64,000 bases of DNA from Phycisphaerales bacterium (lineage in GTDB: Bacteria > Planctomycetota > Phycisphaerae > Phycisphaerales > UBA1924), in contig JADJMV010000013.1 of assembly GCA_016709445.1 (NCBI GenBank), positions 62,001 through 126,000 on the forward strand, in the 5' to 3' direction. Position numbers and translations under genes: made by a program. Of this stretch, positions 1 to 8,518 are shown piece after piece (the stretch's first letter is position 1; each line of letters starts with the position of its first letter). The notes below the pieces were generated by a model. The model was given only the letters and a program-made list of their open reading frames with translations. It did no database searches and had not been told where the DNA came from.

Positions 1-303
1 CTTGTGGTGCCGCTGTTCTCGGAGGTCGGGTGCGAGGGCGTGCTCTTTCTGACGACGGAGCCACATCCGGCGAGAGATCCCGAGGCTCTGGAAGTCCTGG
101 AGCGCGCAGGGCGCGCCCTCGGCGGAGCGCTCCGAGGTTTGGGGCTGCACGACGTCAACGGGGACGAGGCGGGGGTATCGCTCGAGAGGGCGATCGATTC
201 GGTGCGGGCGGAGGTCGAGCGGTCGGCCTCCATCGCCTCGGGGGCGAGGCGTGGTCGCATGGAGCCGGGACCGGCGGACGGCGCTGCGGCGGGGAACGTC
301 TGA
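1..303 (+). CDS. C-terminal end of a GAF-like domain protein (5' truncated by window edge)
   Basis: The frame is open from base 1 and ends at a TGA at 301-303, so only the last 100 residues are visible. The visible start, VVPLFSEVGCEGVLFLTTE, followed by ALEVLERAGRALGGAL, resembles the last strand and helix of a GAF domain (hydrophobic strand, G-VL-L, then an amphipathic helix ending the domain). The last ~40 residues are Ala/Arg/Gly-rich and probably disordered. The true start lies outside the window; the GTG at 4 is unlikely to be used. The role cannot be determined: GAF domains occur in sensor kinases, phosphodiesterases and transcription factors. It lies upstream of queC on the same strand, with a 73-bp gap. 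Confidence 0.5.
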   Translation, partial: LVVPLFSEVGCEGVLFLTTEPHPARDPEALEVLERAGRALGGALRGLGLHDVNGDEAGVSLERAIDSVRAEVERSASIASGARRGRMEPGPADGAAAGNV

Positions 304-376
304 GCCTGGGCGCGGCGCCGAGTGGAGTGCCGGATTGGGCGACGGGTTGGGTGTCGGGTTGGGCGTACCATGCCCC

Positions 377-1075
377 ATGAGAGCGGAGCGGGCGGATCGA
401 CGGGCGGTGGTTTTGGTCTCGGGCGGGCTCGACAGCGCGACCGTGCTGGCGATCGCGCGGGGGGCGGGCTTTGCGTGCCACGCGCTGAGCTTTGACTACG
501 GGCAGCGGCACCGGGCGGAGTTGTCGGCCGCGGCGAGGGTGGCGGGGGCCCTCGGGGCGGTCGATCATCGCGTGGTCGGCATCGATCTTCGGGCGATCGG
601 GGGCAGCGCGCTCACGGGCGACGCCTCGGTGCCGGAGGGGGGTGCGTCGGGGCCGCGGGAGATCCCGATCACGTACGTGCCGGCGAGGAACATGACGTTT
701 CTCTCGGTGGCGGTCGGGTTTGCGGAGGTGATCGGGGCGGGGGATATCTTTCTTGGGGTGAACGCGGTCGACTATTCGGGGTACCCGGACTGTCGCCCGG
801 AGTTTCTCGAGGCGTTTGCCGTGGCTGCGGCACGCGGGACTCGGTTGGGGACCGAGGGCGGCGAGTTCCGCTTCCGGGCGCCGCTGATCCGGATGTCGAA
901 GGCAGAGATTATCCGTGAGGGGGTCCGACTCGGGGTGGATTTCGCCATGACGCATTCGTGCTACGACCCGGACGCCACGGGGGCGGCCTGTGGGCGTTGC
1001 GATTCGTGCCGGATCCGGCGGCGGGGCTTCGAGGAGGCGGGGGTCGCGGATCCCACGCGCTACGCGGCGGGCTGA
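377..1075 (+). CDS. queC: 7-cyano-7-deazaguanine (preQ0) synthase QueC
   Basis: QueC converts 7-carboxy-7-deazaguanine to preQ0 with ATP and ammonia, the last step before preQ0 enters queuosine (or other deazaguanine) synthesis in the cytoplasm. The 232-residue product has the usual family length. It shows the ATP-pyrophosphatase loop SGGLDS at residues 15-20, and FDYGQRH shortly after it. A C-terminal zinc site has cysteines at about 195, 205, 208 and 211 in CYDPDATGAACGRCDSC. The frame is open further upstream, but the family begins about ten residues before SGGLDS, so the ATG at 377 was chosen. It is followed 49 bp later by queE and then queD on the same strand, a clear biosynthetic operon. 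Confidence 0.95.
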   Translation: MRAERADRRAVVLVSGGLDSATVLAIARGAGFACHALSFDYGQRHRAELSAAARVAGALGAVDHRVVGIDLRAIGGSALTGDASVPEGGASGPREIPITYVPARNMTFLSVAVGFAEVIGAGDIFLGVNAVDYSGYPDCRPEFLEAFAVAAARGTRLGTEGGEFRFRAPLIRMSKAEIIREGVRLGVDFAMTHSCYDPDATGAACGRCDSCRIRRRGFEEAGVADPTRYAAG

Positions 1076-1124
1076 GCCGGGAGCATGGAACGGATGGATC
1101 GGCGCGCGTTCGGGAGCGATCCGC

Positions 1125-1838
1125 ATGACTGACGTCGCGTTGCCCATCTCGGAGACATTCGTTTCGTTGCAGGGTGAGGGGAAGCTCACGGGCGTGCCGA
1201 GCTGGTTCGCCCGGTTGAGCGGGTGCAACCTGCGGTGCACGTGGTGCGATACGCCCTACGCGAGCTGGAGCCCGGAGTCGCAGACGCGTTCGGTCGACGC
1301 GCTCCTGGCCGAGGCCCGAGCGAGCGGCGTGGCCCACGCGGTGGTGACGGGCGGGGAGCCCATGATCTTCGAGGGCGTGTCGTCGTTGACGTCGGCGCTG
1401 CGGGACGCGGGGTTGCATGTCACGATCGAGACGGCGGGGACGGTCTACCGGGCGGCGGCGTGCGACCTCATGAGCATCAGCCCGAAGTTGGCGAGTTCGA
1501 CGCCGGCGGAGGGGGACGCGCGGGATCCTGGCGGCGTGTGGCGCGTGCGGCACGAGTCGCGGCGGTGGCAGCCGGCGGCGCTGCAGGCGTTGCTCGATGG
1601 ATACCCCGAGCGGCAATTGAAATTCGTGGTGTGCGGGGCGGGCGATCTCGCGGAGATCGAGGGGATGCTGGCGCAGGTGCGCGGATGGGCCCCGGGCGAT
1701 GTCTTGCTGATGCCGGAGGGGACGGCCGTGCCGGGGCCCGGGCGGACGGCGTGGGTCGTGGAGGCGTGCGTGGCGCGGGGGTGGCGGTATTGCCACCGGC
1801 TCCACGTGGAGCTGTTTGGGAATCGGCGGGGGACGTAG
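1125..1838 (+). CDS. queE: 7-carboxy-7-deazaguanine synthase QueE (radical SAM)
   Basis: QueE is a radical-SAM enzyme that contracts 6-carboxytetrahydropterin to 7-carboxy-7-deazaguanine. The 237-residue product carries the canonical cluster motif C34-x3-C38-x2-C41 (GCNLRCTWCDT). It also has the substrate-side opening SLQGEGKLTG just before it and a GGEPM motif for SAM binding. The frame extends upstream, but the ATG at 1125 gives the usual family N-terminus (PISETFVSLQGEG). It sits between queC and queD, so QueD, QueE and QueC together take dihydroneopterin triphosphate to preQ0. Confidence 0.94.
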   Translation: MTDVALPISETFVSLQGEGKLTGVPSWFARLSGCNLRCTWCDTPYASWSPESQTRSVDALLAEARASGVAHAVVTGGEPMIFEGVSSLTSALRDAGLHVTIETAGTVYRAAACDLMSISPKLASSTPAEGDARDPGGVWRVRHESRRWQPAALQALLDGYPERQLKFVVCGAGDLAEIEGMLAQVRGWAPGDVLLMPEGTAVPGPGRTAWVVEACVARGWRYCHRLHVELFGNRRGT

Positions 1839-1879
1839 CGGGGCGGGACTGGGGGCCTGGGCGGGCAATAGGCTTGGGG

Positions 1880-2344
1880 ATGAAGTACCGCGTCTGCAAG
1901 GCGTTCGAGATCGAGAGCGGGCACATGCTGCTGAAGCACCCGGGCCGGTGTCGATATCCCCATGGGCACACCAGGCGGGTGGAGGTGGTCGTCAGCCGCG
2001 AGAAGCTGGACGCGAACGACATGGTGTGCGATTTCAAGGCGATCAAGCTGGCTCTAGCGGACTTTCTTGACCGGTTTGATCATGCCCTGGTGGTGAATGC
2101 TGCGGATCCGCTGCTGGAATGCCTGCAGGCGGAGTTGAAGGAGCGGGTGGTGGTCTTTGAAGGCGAGGACCCGACGACGGAGGTGCTGGCGAGGCGCATC
2201 TATACCCACCTGGAAGGCGAGATTCGGGAGGGGAGAGAGTACGTGGAGCGGGACGGGGAGCGGTATTCGCTGCCCCGTGATCTCGTTCTGGAATGCGTCC
2301 GGGTCGGGGAAACCTCGACAAGCTGGGCCGAGTACGGCCTGTAG
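1880..2344 (+). CDS. queD: 6-carboxy-5,6,7,8-tetrahydropterin synthase QueD
   Basis: QueD is a small T-fold enzyme that turns dihydroneopterin triphosphate into 6-carboxytetrahydropterin, the first committed step to deazaguanines. In this 154-residue product the zinc ligands are His15 (SGHM) and His28/His30 (PHGHT). The catalytic Cys24 sits in C-R-Y-P-H-G-H, the C-x3-HGH arrangement of the QueD subgroup. The ATG at 1880 starts directly at the first beta strand (MKYRVCKAFEIESGH); the upstream in-frame extension overlaps queE and has no homology-like content. It is the last gene of the queC-queE-queD run. A second, Cys-less paralogue lies at 16066-16446. Confidence 0.93.
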   Translation: MKYRVCKAFEIESGHMLLKHPGRCRYPHGHTRRVEVVVSREKLDANDMVCDFKAIKLALADFLDRFDHALVVNAADPLLECLQAELKERVVVFEGEDPTTEVLARRIYTHLEGEIREGREYVERDGERYSLPRDLVLECVRVGETSTSWAEYGL

Positions 2345-2362
2345 CGCTGCAAGGAGGGCATG

Positions 2363-3748
2363 ATGAATCTGTCGCGAGGCTGGGGTGCGGGTGTGTTGGC
2401 GGCGGGCCTGATGGCGTGTGCGGGTTGGGCGACCATGGGGCCCCGCGGGGCGGCGGCGCAGCCGGAGCAAGCCACGAATCCGTCTCCCGTGCCGCAGGTG
2501 GCGTCGCCGGCGGACGTGCAGTTCGCGCAGAGTCTCTCTCGGGCGTTCCAGCAGGCGGCGGCGCGGGTTGAGCCCTCGGTGGTGAACATCACGACGCGCT
2601 CGGAGCGGGTGGCGCGAGATTTCTTCGGGCGGCGATTCCGTCAGGAGGCTTCGGGGCTGGGTTCGGGCGTCGTCATTACGGACGACGGGTACATCCTGAC
2701 CAACAACCACGTGGTGGAGGACGCGACCGAATTGGCGGTCAAGCTCTACGACGGGCGGACCGTGGATGCGGAGGTGGTGGGGACGGATCCCATCCGCGAC
2801 CTGGCGGTGGTGAAGGTGAAGACGACCGGATTGACGCCGGCGCGGTTTGGCGATTCGGACGGTCTCGAGGTGGGGCAGTGGGTGCTGGCGGTGGGGAGCC
2901 CCTTCGGCTTCGACCAGTCGGTGACGGCGGGGATCGTGAGCGCGAAGGGACGGGGGCTGGGGATCGTCTCGGACGAGTTCAAGGACGCGGAGGATTTCAT
3001 CCAGACCGACGCGGCGATCAACCCGGGCAACTCGGGTGGGCCGCTGATCAACCTGGACGGGCAGGTCGTGGGGATCAATTCCGCGATCTTTACCCGGACG
3101 GGCGGCTCGGTGGGGCTGGGGTTCTCGATCCCCGCACGCCTGGCGCAGGCGGTGTACGAGAACATCGTGCATGGCGGGCGGGCGGACTTCGGTTGGCTGG
3201 GCGTGGAGTTCGAAGCCAAGGAGGGGGCGAAGATCGCGCGGGTGCTGGATAGCAGCCCTGCGGCCAGCGCGGGGCTGCGGGTGGGCGACAAGATCGTCAA
3301 GTATCAGGGCAAGCCGGTGATCGATGTGGACCAATTGATCCGATCGATCCAGTTCACACCGCCGGGCAGCGAGGCCGCGTTGGAAGTCGCCCGTGACGGG
3401 CACGAGGTGGAGGTCAGGGCCAAGGTCTCGTCGCGGACCGACGCGGAGGTGGCCCAGTTCGGTGGCAAAGAGATCCCCGACATTGGCTTGACGGTCGTGA
3501 CGGCGACCGAGAAGGCGCTCGGCACCGGAGAGGGGACCGACCCGCTGGGGGCGTACGTGGTGGACGTGGAGCCGGGGAGCGTGGCGGCCGCGGCGGGTCT
3601 GTTGCGGGGCGACCTGATCCTCGGCGCCGATGGGACGGCGGTGTCGGATGCCGACGCATTGGTCGGTGTGCTCTCCCGCACGCGGACGCGGGTGCGGATC
3701 GACCTGCAGCGTGGGCAGATGCGGGGGTATACGACGCTCGGGCGTTGA
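2363..3748 (+). CDS. HtrA/DegP-type serine protease with two PDZ domains
   Basis: This is a periplasmic/secreted trypsin-fold protease of the HtrA family for quality control of envelope proteins. An N-terminal hydrophobic segment (residues 8-25) looks like a signal peptide or anchor. The catalytic triad is visible: His116 (TNNHVVED), Asp146 (RDLAVVKV) and Ser224 (NPGNSGGPL). Two PDZ regions follow, at roughly 270-360 and 375-460. Two adjacent ATGs exist at 2360 and 2363; AGGAGG at 2352-2357 spaces properly only to 2363, which was chosen. At 461 residues the length is typical. It begins 18 bp after queD and converges on the RND pump genes. Confidence 0.93.
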   Translation: MNLSRGWGAGVLAAGLMACAGWATMGPRGAAAQPEQATNPSPVPQVASPADVQFAQSLSRAFQQAAARVEPSVVNITTRSERVARDFFGRRFRQEASGLGSGVVITDDGYILTNNHVVEDATELAVKLYDGRTVDAEVVGTDPIRDLAVVKVKTTGLTPARFGDSDGLEVGQWVLAVGSPFGFDQSVTAGIVSAKGRGLGIVSDEFKDAEDFIQTDAAINPGNSGGPLINLDGQVVGINSAIFTRTGGSVGLGFSIPARLAQAVYENIVHGGRADFGWLGVEFEAKEGAKIARVLDSSPAASAGLRVGDKIVKYQGKPVIDVDQLIRSIQFTPPGSEAALEVARDGHEVEVRAKVSSRTDAEVAQFGGKEIPDIGLTVVTATEKALGTGEGTDPLGAYVVDVEPGSVAAAAGLLRGDLILGADGTAVSDADALVGVLSRTRTRVRIDLQRGQMRGYTTLGR

Positions 3749-3754
3749 GATCCT

Positions 3755-3776
3755 GCCCCTCTCGCGAGGAGGGGGC
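3755..3776. terminator. Possible bidirectional terminator hairpin
   Basis: A GC-rich imperfect inverted repeat (CCCCTCTC against GAGGAGGGG, one bulged G) lies in the 36-bp gap between the convergent protease and RND permease genes. It has no T tract, so assignment as an intrinsic terminator is weak. Confidence 0.35.
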
Positions 3777-3784
3777 GCCGGGGT

Positions 3785-6700
3785 TCACGTGGCATTGATC
3801 TGGGCGGTTTCCTCGGCGTCGATGAAGGCATCGAGGCTTTCGGGCTCGGTGCGCGCCTCGGGCTCGATGTAGACGCCGCGCCAGAGCATGGCGATGACGC
3901 GTTTGACGTCGGCGAGGATCATGAGCAGCGAGGGGAGTAGGACGAGGACGAGGACGGTCGAGGACATGAGCCCGAAGCTGATGGTGATCGCCATGGGGAT
4001 AAGGAACCGGGCCTGGAACGACTGCTCGAGGAGCATGGGGGCGAGGCCGCCGGCGGTGGTGATGGTGGTGAGGAGGATCGCGCGGAGCCGGGCGCGTCCG
4101 GAGGCGACGCAGGCGGCATAGCTCGTGAGGCCCGCCTTTCGCATGTGGTTGAAGAACTCGACGAAGATGATCGAGTCGTTGACCACGATGCCCGCGAGGG
4201 CGATGAAGCCGATCATCGAGAGGAAAGTGAGCCTGTAGCCGAGCAGGTAGTGGCCCCAGATGACCCCGATGATGGCGAAGGGCACGGCGGTGAGGACGAG
4301 GATCGGCTGGGTGTAGCTCTGGAAGAGCCAGGCGAGGCACACATAGATCAGCGCGAGCGCGGTGAGGAACCCGAGGGGGAGGTTCGCGAGGCTTTCCTTC
4401 TGGTCTTTGGAGCGCCCACGCTCGACGATCTTGACGCCGGGGAACTGCCGCTCGAGTTGGTCACGCTCGGCGAGGATCTTGCCGGTGATCTCTTCGGGGC
4501 TGATGCGTCGGGTGTCGGCGTCGGCGGTGACCGTGACGGCCCGGCGTCCGTCGATGCGCCGGACGGTGGCGTAGGCGCGGGCCTGCTCGACGCGGACGAC
4601 CTCGGGGAGGGGCACGGGTGTTCCCGAGGGCGTGAAGACGTGCATGGCCTCGAGGGCCGCGAGGTTGCGACGGAAGGCCTCGGGGTAGCGGACGCGGATA
4701 TCGACATCCTCCTCGTCGCCGGCGAAGGTGTAGGGCTCGAGGCCGAAAACAGCGCCCCGGACCTGGGAGGCGATCGTGGCGGTGGTGAAGCCCAGCTCGG
4801 TCGCGCCGTCGCGGAGGTGGAAGCGGAGTTCCTGCTGCCCGGACTCGGCGTCGTCGGCGACGTCGTAGACGCCCTCGAACGCGTCGAGCCGCTTCATGAT
4901 CTCGTTGGCGGCGGCCTCGACGGTCTGGATGTTGTCGCCCACGACGCCGATGGCGATGGGCGGGCCGCTCCCGCCCCCCTGGATCTCCTCGAGCCGGAAG
5001 CTCTTCACGCCGACGAGCTTGCCGGCGAGGGCGTCGCGGAGCCGGACGACGACCTTGTCGGAGGAGTCCTGGCCCTTGGCGGTCCGATCCTCGACGCTGG
5101 TGAGCTCGAGCACGATCTGGGCGAGGTGTGGCGCGGCGGCGCCGCCGTCGCCCTCGAGGCTGGAGACGGCCCCGACGATGGCGAAGACGCTCTTGATCTC
5201 GGGGATCTGGATCGCCGCCTGCTCGACGCGCCGGACGTACTCGTCGGTGACGCTGGCCGGCGTTCCGACCGGCATGCGGAGCTCGCCGTTGATCGTCTCG
5301 GCGTCGGAGCTGGTGAGGAAGGCGTAGCCGACCTTGCCGCCGGCGACCATGCCGATCGAGATGGTGACGGTGGCGATGCCGACCGCCACGGAGAGGTAGG
5401 GGTGGCCGAGGCAGACGCGGAGCAGGCGGGTGTAGGCCGGGAGCAGGAGGTTGGCGAAGAAGTGGTCGCGGACCTGGTCGAACCGCTGTTCGAGGCGCTC
5501 GAACCTGCTCTGGTGGTGCGATGCCTCGCGACGGTCGACGCCCTCGAGGGTGTGGGACATGTGCGAGGGGAGGATGAAGAGCGCCTCGACAAGCGAGGCG
5601 GCGAGGGCGACGGCGACGACAATGGGCAGATCACCGAGCAGATCGCCCATGCGGCCCTTGATCAGGGCGAGCGGGAGGAAGGCGAAGATCGTGGTGAGCA
5701 CCGTGCCGACGACGGGCCAGCCGACCTGGTTGGCGCCCCGGATCGCGGCCGTGACCGGCGATTCGCCCCGCTCGTGGCGTGCGACGATGTTTTCGGCGAT
5801 CACGATCCCGTCGTCGACAAGGATGCCGACCACGATGATCAGCCCGAACATGGTGAGCAGGTTGAGCGTGATGCCCGAGATCCGCATCATGATGAGCGTG
5901 CCCATCAGCGCGACGACCATGCCCGCGAGCACCCAGAAGCTCACACGCCAGTTCAGGAACAAGAACAGCGTGATGAAGACCACCACGGAGCCCTGGAGCG
6001 CGTTGCGGGTGAGGAGCTGGAGGCGCCCGACGATGAACCGGGCCAGGTCGGTGGTGAGCGCGACCTTGCCGGGCAGCTCGCCGACGGACCGGCGCTGCTC
6101 CCCGAGTTCGTAGGCCCGCTTCTTGGCCGCGGCGCTGCGGGGGGAGATGACGTTGCCCAGGCGCTGGAAGACGGTCGGGCGCGGGGCCTGGCCCTGGAGC
6201 CCCGCGGCGTAGGACTTGACCAGATCGGCCATGCTGACGGCGTCTTGCTTGCCGACCTTGTAGACGGTGAGCGAGACGGCGGGCTTGCCGTTGAGGCGGG
6301 TGCGCAGATCGACATCGACGAAGCCGTGCGTGACGTCGGCGACATCGCGGACCCGGACGAGCTGGCCGTCGTCGCCGGCCTTGACGACGATGTTGGACAC
6401 GTCCTCGGCCGTCTCGTCGGCGCCCGGGGTACGGATGCCGATGTTCTCGGTGGGGGACCGGACGGCGCCGCCGGGCTGCTCGATCATGGAGGCGCGGATG
6501 CGGTCGGAGATGGCCGGCAGGCTGAGGCGGTGCTTGAGCGCCGCCTCGGGGCGGACTTCGACGTCGATCTCGTCGGTGCGCGAGCCGCTGACGACGACCT
6601 GTCCCATGCCGGGGAGCGTGCGGAGGTCGTCGCGGATCTGGCGGATCGCCCGCTTCATCGCGCGTTCGTCGCCGTCTCCGTAGAGCGAGAGGACGATCGC

Positions 6701-7105
6701 GGGCAGGTTGGGCTCGAGCTTGGTGATGATGATGCGGTCGGCGGCGTCGGGGAGGTCCTGGAGCGCGTCGATGTCTCGTTTGACCTCGGCGACCGCGGCG
6801 TCGATGTTCTTGCCCGATTCGAACTCGACGCGGACGGTCGCGACACCCTCGCTGACGGTGGCGGTGATCTCCTTGACGTCGCGGAGGTCGCGGAGCTTGT
6901 CCTCGATCTTGGTGGCCAGCGACCGCTCGACCTCGTCGGGGGCCGCGCCGGGATAGGGCGCGGTGATCACCACCTGGGTGGGGTCGGTCTCGGGGAAGAA
7001 CTCGCGCCGGATCCCCATGCCGAAGAAGACCCCGCCCAGCAGCAGGCCGAACATGAGCAGGTTCACGACGACCGGCTTGCGGACGCCGAAGGCGGCGAGG
7101 CTCAC
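3785..7105 (-). CDS. RND-family efflux transporter permease (AcrB/HAE1-like)
   Basis: This is an inner-membrane proton-driven exporter of the RND superfamily, working with the adaptor encoded immediately upstream. The 1106-residue protein has the family architecture: TM1 near the N-terminus, a porter region, TM2-6, a second porter region, and TM8-12. The proton-relay aspartates appear in VGILVDDGIVIAENIV in TM4. TM10-11 carry a matching VNDSIIFVEFFNHMR. The start is GTG at 7105, overlapping the adaptor's stop by 4 bp (GTGA), which indicates translational coupling. A ~50-residue basic/polar insertion precedes TM2. Substrate is unknown; no outer-membrane TolC partner is encoded nearby. Confidence 0.92.
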   Translation of the reverse strand: MSLAAFGVRKPVVVNLLMFGLLLGGVFFGMGIRREFFPETDPTQVVITAPYPGAAPDEVERSLATKIEDKLRDLRDVKEITATVSEGVATVRVEFESGKNIDAAVAEVKRDIDALQDLPDAADRIIITKLEPNLPAIVLSLYGDGDERAMKRAIRQIRDDLRTLPGMGQVVVSGSRTDEIDVEVRPEAALKHRLSLPAISDRIRASMIEQPGGAVRSPTENIGIRTPGADETAEDVSNIVVKAGDDGQLVRVRDVADVTHGFVDVDLRTRLNGKPAVSLTVYKVGKQDAVSMADLVKSYAAGLQGQAPRPTVFQRLGNVISPRSAAAKKRAYELGEQRRSVGELPGKVALTTDLARFIVGRLQLLTRNALQGSVVVFITLFLFLNWRVSFWVLAGMVVALMGTLIMMRISGITLNLLTMFGLIIVVGILVDDGIVIAENIVARHERGESPVTAAIRGANQVGWPVVGTVLTTIFAFLPLALIKGRMGDLLGDLPIVVAVALAASLVEALFILPSHMSHTLEGVDRREASHHQSRFERLEQRFDQVRDHFFANLLLPAYTRLLRVCLGHPYLSVAVGIATVTISIGMVAGGKVGYAFLTSSDAETINGELRMPVGTPASVTDEYVRRVEQAAIQIPEIKSVFAIVGAVSSLEGDGGAAAPHLAQIVLELTSVEDRTAKGQDSSDKVVVRLRDALAGKLVGVKSFRLEEIQGGGSGPPIAIGVVGDNIQTVEAAANEIMKRLDAFEGVYDVADDAESGQQELRFHLRDGATELGFTTATIASQVRGAVFGLEPYTFAGDEEDVDIRVRYPEAFRRNLAALEAMHVFTPSGTPVPLPEVVRVEQARAYATVRRIDGRRAVTVTADADTRRISPEEITGKILAERDQLERQFPGVKIVERGRSKDQKESLANLPLGFLTALALIYVCLAWLFQSYTQPILVLTAVPFAIIGVIWGHYLLGYRLTFLSMIGFIALAGIVVNDSIIFVEFFNHMRKAGLTSYAACVASGRARLRAILLTTITTAGGLAPMLLEQSFQARFLIPMAITISFGLMSSTVLVLVLLPSLLMILADVKRVIAMLWRGVYIEPEARTEPESLDAFIDAEETAQINAT

Positions 7106-8463
7106 CGCTTGGGCTCCGGCGCCGGTTCGGCGGCGGCTCGGGACTTCTGCTCGACGAAACGCCCGTCGGTGAGATCATCGAGGTTGGTCACGATGACGGG
7201 GGCTCCGGCGGGGAGCGGGGCCTCGAGCACGGCCCACTGCCGCTCGACCGGGTCGATCTCGGGGTAGGACCCGGTGGCGTAGAACAGCACCGAGACGGGG
7301 ACGCGTCTGGAGATCCACGCTCCCTGGTCGCCGGGCTCGGCGAGGAAGACCGCGCCGTCCTGGATCGCCCGGCGCGGGACGAGCGTGCGCCCGTGCTCGG
7401 GTGCGCCGACGAGTTCACCGACGACGAACTCGCCGGGGAGGAGCAGCGAGCTGCCCTCGTCCTGCTCGAACCCGGAGGGCTTCTGCGCGACCTCGACAAA
7501 GACCGCGAGCGTGCGCGTCGCGGGGTCGGCCTCGGGCGCGATGCGGACGACCTTCCCTGTCCAGTGTTTGGAGCTGGGGCCGTCGGGGCGGAGCGTCGCC
7601 TGGTCGCCGATGGCGACGTAGCCGAGCGCGGAAGCGGGGAGGCGGAGGGGGACCTCGACCCGGGAAAGATCGACCACTCGGGCGACGGGCGAGCCCACGG
7701 CGAGCAACTCGCCCTGGCGGGCGTTCACGCTCTGGAGCACACCGGTGATCGGGCTGGCGATCGTGGTGCGTTCGAGGTTCTGCCGGGCGAGGTCGGCATC
7801 GGCCTTCAGCCGATCGAGCGTCGCCTGGAGCGACTGGCGCTTCGACGGGACACGCTGGAACTGCTGGCGGATCCCGGAGACCTGCGCCTCGAGCGCCCGG
7901 AGCGCCTTGGAGCGGCGGTCGATCTCGGAGGGTGTCGAGGCGTTGCGTTCCATCGCCTCGGTGGCCTGGCGCAGCTCCCGGCTCTCGATTTCTACCTGCT
8001 CCTCGCCCAGCCGAAGCTGCTCCTGCCAGCTCGCCTCGTCGACATCGAGGGCATCGAGGTCGGCGGCCGCCTGGGCGACCTGCTGCTCGGCGGAGCGGAG
8101 GCGGGCGTCGTAGTCGGTGCGTTCGAGTTGGAGGATGAGGTCCCCGGCCCGGATGGGGGCGCCGGCCTCGATCGCTGTGGGGCGCTCGGTGACGCGCGCC
8201 GAGACCTGTGCGGCGATATCCACGGCGTTCATCGCGCGGGCCGTGCCATAGCCCGACCACTGTCTCGGGACGTCGAGGGCGGTGGCGGGGATGGTGCCGA
8301 CAAGCAGCGACTGCGAGACGACCGGCTTCTCGGGCGGTTCCTTCTTGGACGCCACGAGCGCCGCGGCGATACCAACGCCGGCGGCGAGCACCGCGACGCC
8401 GATCAGGATTCGGAGGGAGACAGAAACTGCCTTGAGGAGCGGACCGGCGGCCTCGGACGACAT
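7102..8463 (-). CDS. RND efflux periplasmic adaptor (HlyD/MFP family)
   Basis: This is the membrane-fusion adaptor linking the RND permease to an outer-membrane channel. The 453-residue product has an N-terminal membrane anchor (SLRILIGVAVLAAGVGIAAA). A lipoyl/barrel segment (VTERPTAIEAGAPIRAGDLI) is followed by a long coiled-coil hairpin over about 90-200, a second lipoyl half (SPITGVLQSVNARQGELL) and a beta-barrel region. The frame is open upstream to 8586, but that would run into the SLC13 gene. The ATG at 8463 is preceded by a purine-rich AAGGATGAGG and gives a proper anchor. It lies 55 bp downstream of the SLC13 gene on the same strand. Confidence 0.9.
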   Translation of the reverse strand: MSSEAAGPLLKAVSVSLRILIGVAVLAAGVGIAAALVASKKEPPEKPVVSQSLLVGTIPATALDVPRQWSGYGTARAMNAVDIAAQVSARVTERPTAIEAGAPIRAGDLILQLERTDYDARLRSAEQQVAQAAADLDALDVDEASWQEQLRLGEEQVEIESRELRQATEAMERNASTPSEIDRRSKALRALEAQVSGIRQQFQRVPSKRQSLQATLDRLKADADLARQNLERTTIASPITGVLQSVNARQGELLAVGSPVARVVDLSRVEVPLRLPASALGYVAIGDQATLRPDGPSSKHWTGKVVRIAPEADPATRTLAVFVEVAQKPSGFEQDEGSSLLLPGEFVVGELVGAPEHGRTLVPRRAIQDGAVFLAEPGDQGAWISRRVPVSVLFYATGSYPEIDPVERQWAVLEAPLPAGAPVIVTNLDDLTDGRFVEQKSRAAAEPAPEPKR

Positions 8464-8518
8464 GGCGTGCCTCATCCTTCTGGGGGTGGGAGCAAGTGTA
8501 GGCCCCGGCCCCGGGCGC

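Noticed and set aside
304..376. A preQ1 riboswitch upstream of queC
   Set aside because: The 73-bp leader is G-rich with no A-rich tail or recognisable preQ1 pseudoknot; no such element could be drawn.
4145..7267. A 1040-codon open frame on the + strand opposite the RND permease and adaptor
   Set aside because: It is a GC-bias shadow: the product is Asp/Glu/Gly/Ala-rich with no domains, while the minus strand gives a clear RND permease.
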